64,000 bases of DNA, taken from contig JAPDRN010000085.1 in NCBI GenBank assembly GCA_030247855.1, positions 86,282 through 150,281 on the forward strand, in the 5' to 3' direction. The position numbers and the translations under genes are program-made. Positions 20,570-30,776 of this stretch are shown piece by piece; within the stretch, counting starts at the first letter, position 1, and every line of letters begins with the position of its first letter. The DNA comes from Knufia peltigerae. Its lineage: Eukaryota; Ascomycota; Eurotiomycetes; Chaetothyriales; Trichomeriaceae. The notes beneath the pieces were generated by a model. The model saw only the letters and a program-made list of their open reading frames with translations, was not told where the DNA came from and did not search any database.

Positions 20570-22208
20570 ATGGACAAACTGGCTACAGAAGCCGCCGCCC
20601 TCAAGCCGCTTGCGGTTATAGTCACATTTGGTGCGCTCGTAAGTTGGAAAACAATCTCAAGCCACTGACGAACAGTGACTCACAAAAACAGTCTGTATTC
20701 TATTTCGTAGGCTTGATCATCTACCGCCTGTATTTTCATCCACTTTCGCACGTTCCCGGACCATGGTACAACAAAGTCTCACGGCTCCCGCACGTACGAC
20801 ATATTGTCGTTGGAACCACAGTAGACAGCGTGAAGCAATTGCACGATAAGTATGGCGACGTTGTACAGATTTCGCCAAACGAGGTCTCCTTTACATCAAA
20901 CACTGCTTGGCAAGACATATATGGCTTTCGGACCGGAAAGCACAAAGGCCACCTCAACATGCAAAAGGATCCAGTGTGGTACACGAGATCACCAACAGGT
21001 CAATCCATCATCACAGCTGACGACGCCGACCACAGCCGCTTCCGCAAGGTTTTGGCTCACGCTTTCAGCGCACAGGCATTGGCAAAGCAAGAGGACATCC
21101 TGCACCGCTACGTCGACCTGCTGGTCAATCGTCTCAAGGAGACATTGTCGACCGACGAGCGACCACAAGACATGACCGAGTGGTATAATTGGACGACATT
21201 CGACGTGATCGCGGACCTCATGTTCGGCGAGCCTTTTGGCTGCCTGCAGAACAGAGAGACCCACAAATATATCACACTCATCTTCTTATCCATCAGAGCC
21301 CTGCGCATGGGGTACATCATGAGCTATTACCCTTGGGTCAAATGGTTCGGCAACTGGATCGTTGACAAGAAGTCCTTGGCGGGCAGGAAGGAGTATTACA
21401 ATTGGGTGGTTAGCAGGACGCAAACACGGATGGATCGTGAGACGCAGCGACCAGATTTCATGACCGAGGTGCTCAAGAACAATGGCAAGAAGGATGCCGA
21501 GCTCACAACGACAGAAATCTACTCGAACTTCGGCGTCCTCCTGACTGCCGGCTCCGAGACTTCGGCTACCCTTCTGAGCGGGCTGACCTACCTGCTGGGT
21601 AAAAACCCCGAGGTGCACCAGAAGCTAAAGGACGAGGTCAGAGGCCGGTTCAAGAACTTCGGCGACATCAATTGCAAAGAAGTCAACGACCTGCCGTACT
21701 TGCTCGCCGTGCTTCAAGAGGCTCTGAGGTACTTCCCACCCGTACCGACTGGCTTCGAGCGCAGGGTCGGCCCTGGAGGTGAGTTTGTGTCCGGTTGCTT
21801 TATCCCTGCGAACACGGCGGTTTGTGTTTCGGCGTACCCGGCCGGCCACTCTGAGCGCAACTTCAAAGATTCGAGTCTCTTTGTTCCGGAAAGGTGGCTG
21901 AACGACCCGCGTTATGCGGGCGACAAGAAGGACTCGATTCAGCCGTTCTCTATCGGTCCGCGCAACTGCTTGGGCAAGGTAAGCACCCACAAGGAAACAT
22001 GTTTCGACGTCGGAGAGCGCTCTGCTGATAGACACCCCTGCAGAACCTCGCATACACTGAGATGCGACTGATCTTGGCGAAGATGATCTGGACCTTTGAC
22101 ATGGAGCTCGACCCTAAGAGTGCGAACTGGTTCGACGAACTCAAATGTATGGTGCTTTGGAACAAGCCGGGTTTGTTCGTGAAGGTCACGGAAGTGGCAC
22201 GGGACTAG
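20570..22208 (+). CDS. Cytochrome P450 monooxygenase 1 (CYP65-like)
   Basis: Three exons (20570-20638, 20692-21978, 22044-22208), introns of 53 and 65 nt, both phase 0, giving 506 aa. Exon 1 supplies an N-terminal membrane anchor continued by SVFYFVGLIIYRLYF, then the proline hinge HPLSHVPGPW. The I-helix has AGSETS, the K-helix EALR, PERW follows, and the haem loop is FSIGPRNCLGK with the Cys thiolate ligand. The second intron cuts directly after this loop, so the unspliced frame would lose the L-helix (NLAYTEMRLILAKM). It is an ER-bound haem monooxygenase that hydroxylates or oxidises a lipophilic substrate with a reductase partner. CYP65 assignment rests on overall look, such as the FHPLSxVPGPW start. 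Confidence 0.93.
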
Positions 22209-23472
22209 ACTGGGGACGACGATCTCTTGGAAGTGGAATCAGTAACAGTGGGCACCAGGATAGAGAACTTCCTAGGTCTCTCTCGATGCGTGTGCGCATC
22301 ATGTTATTGGACCTTTTCGAGTGTTTCTTCAATCCTTCTGAAGCAGCTAGGAGTTACCGTCATTGGCGGACACACGGTCTTGAGATATGCTAGCAGTCTG
22401 CTGAAGAATGCACAGCACTTGTAAACATGAGGGTGTGTTCTTGCGGCAAAAAGGCTCGGAGGAGATGACGCAGGGAAATACAAAAGGTAATGGGTAAACG
22501 CTGAAATGAAAGGTTAAGATCGTAGAACTCTAACTACATCTGATAAATTGTCGGACAAGAGATGCGAAGACTTAACATGTGTTGTATCGTTTTTAGGAAC
22601 AGTACTTACTCGCCTCATGGTATCGAGAACTTAGTGGTGCTTAGCGTCAAGACCAGCACGATCAAAGCCCCCCTCCTCTCCCCTCCTTTTGACCTATGCA
22701 GTACGGAGGAAAAAGATGGCTCAGGACGTAGTAAGCCAACGTCGTCTTCGCATCTAAATGTCCGCACCACCTTTGCCGTCACGACGACAGTGCCATTTCT
22801 TATAGGTAGTTTGGTGAGACTTTTGATAAGATCCAAGCATGGTGGCAAGGGTGATAAAGCGAGTGTCTTAAATATCGAGGCGGATCTATTGTGTTCGACG
22901 GAAAGTTGGAGGAAGAGATTGTGTACATAGGACAAGGCTGTATATTCCTACCTTTAGAAATGGAGAACGGATCGTCTTTCCTACCGAAATAGGGAGGCAA
23001 CAAGAGTTTGCATCCTCTTAATTCGGCTTCTTGATTTTTATCTTTATCAAATGGGAGCTTTTGTTTTCGCAGGCACGGTTAGTCTCACACTATCATGGAG
23101 TCGTGGTGACCAGAGACATGAGAAAGGGATGTCTTTCGGATTCTGAAATTGTGGGGAGAGGGAGCGAGGGATCGAAGAACTCCTTCTGCCATTAATCATA
23201 GGCGTTCGCGACGACGAGGGCAGGCAAAAGACGGAGAGAAAAGTCACTATTAAGTGACAGTTTTCATGGCACAGCTGACTGCACGCCTTTTAAACCACCC
23301 ATATCTTTTCACCGTCCGCAGAAGACAGTGTGCTAAGTACAGGTACAATCAAGTGGGGATCGATTCCAGGATTCAAATTTCAATCTGTCCTTTTCGCAAG
23401 TGATGATGCTTGACAAGACAATGCTAAGCTCTCACAAGTCGAGGTCAGGCGGTGAGTATTGGGGGGTTAAGA
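22209..23472. other. Intergenic between convergent genes
   Basis: 1.26 kb. Open frames on both strands (for example 22615-22935) lack ATG starts and family signals. Nothing else recognised. Confidence 0.45.
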
Positions 23473-25766
23473 TCAAGCTTCAATCTGCTTTGACTCGTTG
23501 GCGGCTTCGGTGCTCTCCAAGTGCTGCAGTCTCCTGGCAACGCTGGTATTGAGGTGGCCGTCAAGGGATCTGACAGAACATGCCGCGATGATGGCCAAGC
23601 CGCCGAAAGCGAGACTTATGAGGTAGTTCAACTGGAACGCAACCTTGTATGCATCCTTGGCGGCTGCGGCGACTGCCGCGAGGATCGAGGGAGTGACGCC
23701 GGGCACAGCCTCGAGGGCTGCTGCGGACTTCGAAGCCAGAGCTTTGAGCAAGTCCGGAATGGCAGTCTCTGGTAACCCGGCGGATTTCGCGGCTGGGATG
23801 ACCTTTGCTGGGACCTCTGAAGTTGCTTTGTTCGTGAGCTATTCAGCAGTCAGTCTCGTAGGCGCCTAAAGCGGAACCTCGAAATGGTTGATACGTACGA
23901 CTGCGATGTATATGGCCTGGGCGACCGATGTGAATATGGTGCGAAAGCTTGCCACTACGGCGGTGGCAACGCCAACATCTCTGTCCTTGCCCTCCATTGG
24001 AGCGCCGGCCAAGGTAATAACCTCAATATAGCCACTAGCCATGGCTGAGATCAGGGCGAAGGCGATGAACATGCCCTCGTCTTCAGGGCCAACTCCCGCA
24101 AGACCACCCACAAAAGCAGTGAAAACGATGCAGACGACAATCAGCTGGATCTTGGTGCGCTTGATGTGGTGAACCAGGATGCCACCCAAGACGCAGCCAG
24201 TCTGGGGACCCGCAGTCTGAGTGCACTAGAATCCAGGTCAGACGGTTTGGCTCCAAAATCAAACACAACAGGCTTCCACTTACCGTGATCCAACCCGCAG
24301 TCTTCAGAGAAGCCCCAAAGAGCAAGGTTGTCTCCTGCGTGCCTAGAACAATGACTGCTAACGTAATCATGGAAGCAACGCAGACAGCGCCCGTCAACGC
24401 TACGAAGCTCCGGTCCTTTACCAAGTAGAGAGGAACAATCTGGTTATGCTCGTCGATCCTCGTTTCTACAGCAGTCAGGATGAATGCGATCAGCAATTCA
24501 ACGTCTCACTCACCCCATAAGAAGAATACGACTATGGCCAATGGTCCTACGACCAGGGATGTTATAACATGAGCTGACTTCCATGCTGCGAGATATTAGC
24601 GAAATGCCCCATCCATAGGCTGAGATGCTTCAATGGCCACTAGCCTCGAAGAAGATACCTACGGTAGACCTGCCCGCCCCATGAAATGCCCAGGAGTGTA
24701 ACCGTGATTCCGCCAATAAACATGATAAAGCCGACCCAGTCCAGCGAGAGCAGAATACCTTTCTTCGTCTGATTCTTATGAAGTTGGTCGAACTTTGGTG
24801 GAAAATAGCAAAAGAACAACAGGCACCAAGACATGAATGCCATGATAGAACACAGGTACCAGCTCCAGCGCCAGCTTTGTTCTGTGTTCTCAGCAATCGT
24901 AATGGCTGCAACGTGAAATGTGTGTCAGTCCTGGCAGTGACAACTCATACGGTCGGCACTTACAGATGACCGGCATAAAGAATGTTAATGGAGCGAGCCC
25001 ACACAGGCAAGTAGCAACGGCACGAAATCGATACTTTCGCGGGACGAGTTCTGGCAGAGCACTGAGACAAGTCTGTTGGAAACCGCCGCCTACACCGGCG
25101 ATGGCTTGCTAATATGGTGTTGTCAGTATTGTCTGCAAGCGCTGCATGCAAAGGGTAGTCTACTCACTCCAGCGATGAGCATATTGACACTGCTTGCGCG
25201 GCCGCCGGTCATGAGGCCAACGAAAGAGATGGCAGTGCCAACAAGGAAGAAATAGCGACGACCGAAAATATCCGATAGGCGACCGACGACAGGGAATGTG
25301 GCAGTTTGAGCGAGCTGATAAGCCAACAACACCCAGATGATGTTGGGGGAGGGGCCTTTTGGTAAGAATGAGCCACAGTGGTCAACCTCAACCGTACTTT
25401 GATGATGAGTGCACTTACCCAGCTGAGGGTCAATGAAGGAATACAGAACGGTGGAACTCGCGTAGAAAAGCTGGTAGGATGAAGCGAATCCTAACACGAA
25501 CCCCTGAGGAGCCAGTTAGTCGGGAGTCGGTGGGCAGTTCTTGACGTACTTACGAGGATGGTGCCCATGAACTTCCAGCTTCGAAAATAATGGTCCGGCA
25601 TATCCTCGATCGACTCTCCACCCACGGCATGGTAGTCGAGGTCGTCCTCATTGGTGGTGACAGTCTGGATCGGAACCAATTCTTGTTCTGGTAAAGCTTC
25701 AATCTCTTCTTCGTGGCCTTGCATTCTGCCGTGTTGCTTCTCCTCCCTAGGTAGAGTCTCAGCCAT
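23473..25766 (-). CDS. TRI12-like MFS transporter
   Basis: Nine exons on the minus strand, from 5' to 3': 25554-25766, 25419-25503, 25168-25355, 24964-25108, 24663-24905, 24514-24585, 24284-24465, 23899-24225 and 23473-23838, giving 606 aa. All joins keep frame, and introns are 48-77 nt. The Met at 25766 is preferred; the frame runs upstream without support. A 70-residue acidic cytosolic tail precedes about 14 membrane segments. GRLSDIFGRRYFF is the MFS motif A loop between TM2 and TM3. AIAGVGGGFQQ and ISWGGQVYPWKSAHVI match fungal trichothecene/siderophore-type DHA transporters of the TRI12 group. The C-terminal exon has an Ala-rich loop before the last TM. It probably exports (or imports) a cluster metabolite across the plasma membrane. 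Confidence 0.9.
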
Positions 25767-26261
25767 GGTGAGAGAGAGGTGTAGCCGAAACAGCAGATGA
25801 TTTATGGTCGACTTAGGCATGTACCGCACAACAACGTGGCGCCAGCTTAGTAGTGAGAACTGTCTGAGTAAGAGATTCTACTCTGAGAGAAGGCCTGGGG
25901 GTGCATATTAGTCTTCTAATAGATCTCAGCCCTAGCTTCGCAATTTTGTACTGTGTATCACAAATCTAGGTCGGCCAAAAATACTACTCTCATCAGCCTC
26001 CGATCCGAGCACTGTGATTGTTAAGTTCGAAGTCAAAGTATATGCGGCCGCCCCGTACCCCGTACTCCTCGCTTCCCCACGGAGTCCGTGGTATTCGCTC
26101 CTATATCCAGATTCATGTTACGTTATTCGCCCGGATTCGTCTAACCAGCTCCTCCCATTCATTAGCCTCCGAGCCACTAGACCAAGTCTCTGAAGTGTTG
26201 GCGACCTTGGAAGATACGCGGTCGGCAATGAAACAAGGTAGTTCGTACTTACTATACAGTT

Positions 26262-26291
26262 AGTTGGCTCGGAGTGAGTTGGCTCGGAGTA
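26262..26291. repeat. 15-bp tandem duplication
   Basis: Two adjacent copies of AGTTGGCTCGGAGT plus one variable base (G in the first, A in the second). It marks the left edge of the degenerate-looking tract in the transporter/P450 gap. Confidence 0.6.
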
Positions 26292-26339
26292 ATTATACAC
26301 TTCCCATCCTCTAGCAATGCCGAGCCACCGTCCTACTGA

Positions 26340-26760
26340 CAACGGATGGTGTTGTTTATCTTAGACCAAACACTTCTAGGCGGGCTCAGGCGCTCCTAAG
26401 GGGTATCTTTAGGTACTCCTAGTAGGTTTGGCCTATCTAGAGCGAGGGTTAAGCACTGTTATCTGTGTTAATAATGCGACTTGACGCCCCCCTGGGTAGA
26501 GCAAATTTACCTGCCTATGCGGTGAGGATGTGCTCGGATTTACTAGAGGGTGGTGTTGCTCGGGATTTCCATTTCTTGCTACTATATTTCCGTGGGGAAT
26601 TGAGGTCCCCGTGGAGACGACCCCGGAGCCGGCAACGTACTGTTGTTCTGGTAGACATAGACATAAGAATAGCTGGTAGCATATTGTTGTGCATAATATT
26701 AAATGCAGAGGTGGTAGGGTTATGCTCTAAAGCCTAATTAAGGTAGGTATTCTCTGGGGT
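26340..26760. mobile_element. Possible degenerate transposon remnant
   Basis: The stretch is rich in CTAGG/CCTA words and stop codons, unlike flanking promoter DNA. It encodes a 90-codon open frame with a true ATG (26474-26737 within it) that has no recognisable motif. No terminal repeats or target-site duplication could be paired by eye. A decayed LTR or DNA-element fragment is a guess from composition and its place in an otherwise gene-dense cluster. Confidence 0.2.
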
Positions 26761-27135
26761 GCGTAATACAGACCCCGTAGTGGGGCAGTCCAGCTTAAAG
26801 CATTGTGAGCCCGAAAGCGGCTTTCGCACGTTTCCCAATGCACCCCATACCTGATGAGCTCGGGGCTGAGGGGGATACGTCGGCGTCTTCCGTCGTGCCA
26901 AACTGTCTCTGTAAGTGGTCACTAAATCATTGGGCTTGGAAACGCCAGTGCGTGCACCGATTATGATTCTTCATCAAACTTGATTCGAAGTGACTTTTAA
27001 ACAACGATGGCCGGAACGTATGGTCTAACGAAGTAGGGGCAGTTTCAATTACAATGTTCATCATGCTGTCTTGCAACTATTTCGCATCCGTACAATGGCC
27101 TTCTCAAGCTCTCGAGTTGCTTTGAACACGGGCTT

Positions 27136-29352
27136 CTAATCTTTCCTTTCTTCGACAAGTAACGGGAGCTCGCCCATGACTAATGACTGAAAGCTTTTGA
27201 TCTTATCATTAAACGCTTTGTGATCGAAATCATCTTTCATGGTGATCTTGAACTTTCGCATAATCTTGGCCATAATCACACGCAGCTCGTTCAGCGCCAG
27301 TTGCTTGCCGGCACAAGCATAGGCTCCAGCCTGGAATGGGATCCACGCTCTAGTATTGTGAGCCCAGGTCGGATCCCGCTTAGAGTCAATCCATCGTTCT
27401 GGCACGAACTCCAAAGGGTTCGTGAAATGTTTAGGGTTTCGCTGCACTGTGAATATATGAACAGAAAGCTGATGAATACCGTCAGTTACAGATCAGATCA
27501 AACATAGCGGGCCTATCTCACTTGTGTCTCAGGCGGTATCCAGTCATCACCAACTTGATGTCCAACTACATCTTCTGTCCGCCGTTGGCTATGGTTGGGT
27601 CCAGGAGGCCATATACGAAGAGCTTCACAGATACAACCGTGTAAGATTGGGCATTTGTCAGGGTCTATCAATGTCAGTCTACTTCGCTTCGGGGCTGGGT
27701 ACACGTACTTAACATATCCGAACTCATCGGACTCTTTCCATCCCATGCGCGGTCGATTTCATCACTAAGTCCGGAGTATATCGACTTGTTTCTCGTGACA
27801 AAGTAGAAAAGAAAGCTAGTTCTTGTGAGTAGGGTATGATACGCTTCGATAGATATTACACTTACGTCGCCGTAACAGAAGAAGTATCGCTACCAGCGAT
27901 GACCAGACTCGGCGCATCTGCTTCGACATCTACATCCGCGGTTTTCCTGAAGATCTATAGATTAATTTGGAAAACGAATGCAGCATTTATTGGACCGACT
28001 CACGCTCCGTCCTTGTCACTTGCCAAGATATAGGAGAAGATATCATTTGGCTCCGTACCCTTGGCTTTCCTTTCGTCAAAAATTGCTTTCGATAGAGTCG
28101 TGAATTTTTGAGCCTTTTTCCGGAATTCTGGGTCCACTGGCAGCAAGTAGGACACAGTCGACATCCAGGGTACTTGTCCGATGGTATTTCTCAGTCGGAT
28201 CGCCCTTCGAACTGCTTCAGTATAGTAGCGAGGACCACCTATTTTGTGTCAATCTGCGTCATTACTGGCAACGTCGCTGTCTGCGGACGTACCATCATGC
28301 ATCATTCCAAAAGACTTGCTGAAAGCCAGATCACCCATGATATCAAATGTAAGCCAGTCGATCAATAATTTCATGTCTACAACTTGTCCTTGAATCTTAT
28401 CAGCTTCTGTGCTTACTCGACCGGCCCAAGAACATACCATCATACTCTCGCAAAACAGAGCAGAGAATATCGCATTGTGCAACAACGCGTGGCTCGTAAC
28501 TTCTGACTTGATTCATGGTAAGACCACCGTCCCATAAGCGTCGGCGAGCCTTGTGCTCGTGATGACTACGAGTGTTGGGCATCGACAGGCCTGCTGCACC
28601 ATATGGTGATGGATAGTTATAGGGTCCCCTAGTAATCTTATTGGCGTTGGCTCCGTGTATGTCCTTGATTGACTCGATGCTGGCAAACGACAGCTCATTG
28701 GGCCCAGTGCGAACGACATCCCCATACTTGTTGTAAATGTCAGTCTATGCTTTCAAGGCTGCTTGAAACGATGAAGTCTATTACCTTTTCGTGTTGGGCT
28801 TGTACGATGAAGTGCAACTCGCCACTTGTAGCCCAACGAACACCAGTCCATTTTGTCAACTTGGCCTGCCAGGGACCAGGAAATTTCCGTAGTGGATGGA
28901 AAAAAAGCCGGTATACAGCAATACTGGTCCTGATCGCTATAGTAAGCTTACTGTCGAACAACGTTAGACACAAATGGTCACTTCAACTCACCCGAGAGTC
29001 CCTAAATATGCGAAGAAAAAGATGACTGATACGATTCCAGTTTGCAAAGCAGTCTGCGCGCCGAATATTGCGATTGCGATAAAAGTGGCTTCAGTCAGAC
29101 AAAGATCGCGGGCGAAACTCCTGTTCGAAATCAGCACTAAAGGTGTCGTGGTCGATAATGAGACAATGTAGTCTGTGCTTACCGTATTGTTGGTTCGGAG
29201 CGATTGTACACGCGGTGCCAAATCTATGAATTCTGTCAGAGGCTAAGCTGGAGAGGATCGAGTTCACGTTGGCGCCATACCAAGCCAGCTGCACCAGCTG
29301 CGGCAGCCGCAATACTGGGGCTCACAGTCAGATGGCGGTTTGATTCCAACAT
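27136..29352 (-). CDS. Cytochrome P450 monooxygenase 2
   Basis: Eleven exons on the minus strand: 29281-29352, 29183-29223, 28992-29120, 28785-28950, 28438-28744, 28293-28388, 28004-28238, 27866-27946, 27709-27821, 27522-27664 and 27136-27468. Every join keeps frame, giving 571 aa. The N terminus has several hydrophobic stretches (SPSIAAAAAGAAGL, FIAIAIFGAQTAL, GIVSVIFFFAYLG) before FFHPLRKFPGPW, a layout known in some fungal CYPs. The I-helix is AGSDTS, the K-helix EALR, PERW follows, and the haem loop is FQAGAYACAGK (Cys about 513), with Tyr in place of the usual Arg. Introns are very short: 40, 41, 44 and 44 nt among others. It may look like a broken gene because no long frame exists, but spliced it is intact. 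Substrate unknown. Confidence 0.85.
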
Positions 29353-30776
29353 TTTGCAGACCAGAGCAAGGTGCACTCGGTCGATAATGGAATGAATCCT
29401 TGCAACCTTGGACGGACCTTCCTCTTAAATATGACTGTTCTATGTGAAGCGCGAACATGTGAGCGCCATCGTCGTGTGTGACGCCGTGCTGATGCGTCTC
29501 GGTAGAGGTTTGACTTTGATATCTACCTAACTAGGTAGGTCCGAGGGGTTCGAGACGTCCGAAACTCCCACGGAGGTCTTGGTTTTTAGCGTCACCGCGT
29601 GCTCAAATCTAGAGTTCGGTAAGTAACTACCGGGGTTCGGAACAATAAAAGTAATATCCCGACCGAAGTTACTGATTCTATGTAATGCCTTCTTAGAAAC
29701 AAGCTGTATCTTATCCTTCTCTCCAAGGCTGGCACACAAAACGCCATTTGCGATACAATATGGTAAAGATGACGATATTAGTGGTACGGTCACGTGTAGA
29801 TCAATCACATGCAAAGGCACTTTGGCTGTTGAGTTTCATCGCCTCCTCGATAGAACATCATATCGCAAAGCAATGAGAAATGCTTCAGCTCGCTTATTGA
29901 GTTCGACTCAGTGTCACTGAAATATCCGTCCTACTAAGCTTCTACCAGTCGGGCAAAAACTCTGACTAGCTCGGCATCCAGGAAACCCTGCCAACGTCTT
30001 TGCTGAGGATGGCCGAACTGTCATTCTTCCACTGACGTGCCCAGACTTCACGGAGGAAGTCCAGGCTTCAATCAGGTAGCCACAAACGCTGAACTCATTA
30101 CTCCCTGGCTTTTCGTTGTCTGTATAAACTTTGGCGAAGCCGTCAACAAGATTGTGGCTCCCTTTGCTTATCAACCTTTTGCGAGGCACTCAAAAGTTCC
30201 CATTCACGGCCTCATCGAACGTGCACTTTACGCTGCTGGCTGTTTTATTCAACATGGCCTTCACAACTTGACAGGCCGGAACTTGACGAAAAATCAGCCC
30301 CTTGATGTCCGTGCCTTTTGACGGCCGGCCACGAGGACTGCCATCTTGTTGCCGCATAACCACGACATTACTTTTCTTGCACTAGGGATAATGTGTACAA
30401 TACAGCCTGGCGCGAGGCCCTCCACAAGATTGCACACCCCACCTGGCAGCGGCTCCCAATCTTTCCCTCATCAACCGCCTTATACAACTTACTGCGCTGA
30501 AGAGCTTTCTTTCTTCATTCGACGACCTTACAGCTGCTACCAAAGGTTGACATACTAAACTAGAGCCTCGAATGCTGTCAAGACATTGCAATCATATATT
30601 GAATCTCCTGTCAACGGAGAGTGCCCTGTAAGTGTCGTATACTTCCTGGGCTGGCCAGGCTTTATGAAGATATACACAGGTAGTCCCTTCAAGTTTTGAG
30701 GGTCTGAACAAGATTCCCTTCACTCTTTCCCCTGCTTCCTGCTTTGATCCGTTCTTACAGTTTACCATACTGGACC
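29353..30776. promoter_or_regulatory. Divergent intergenic, P450 2 / secreted protein
   Basis: 1.42 kb. An open frame at 30037-30321 starts with GTG and is not recognised. Near 29525 there is a partly palindromic CTAACTAGGTAGG word. No gene called; presumed promoters. Confidence 0.4.

Larger units (their letters stand above)
25767..27135. other. Intergenic with element-like tract
   Basis: 1.37 kb upstream of the transporter. Contains a 15-bp tandem duplication at 26262 and a compositionally odd, CTA/TAG-rich stretch at about 26340-26760, both listed separately. No intact gene. Confidence 0.45.

Noticed and set aside
27136..29352. Reading P450 2 as a pseudogene
   Set aside because: All ten introns can be placed with GT/AG sites, keeping frame and every P450 motif.
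29540..29575. GGTTCGAG resembling a tRNA B-box
   Set aside because: No A-box, acceptor stem or cloverleaf could be formed around it.
30037..30321. 94-codon plus frame
   Set aside because: GTG start, no domain, in a divergent promoter region.
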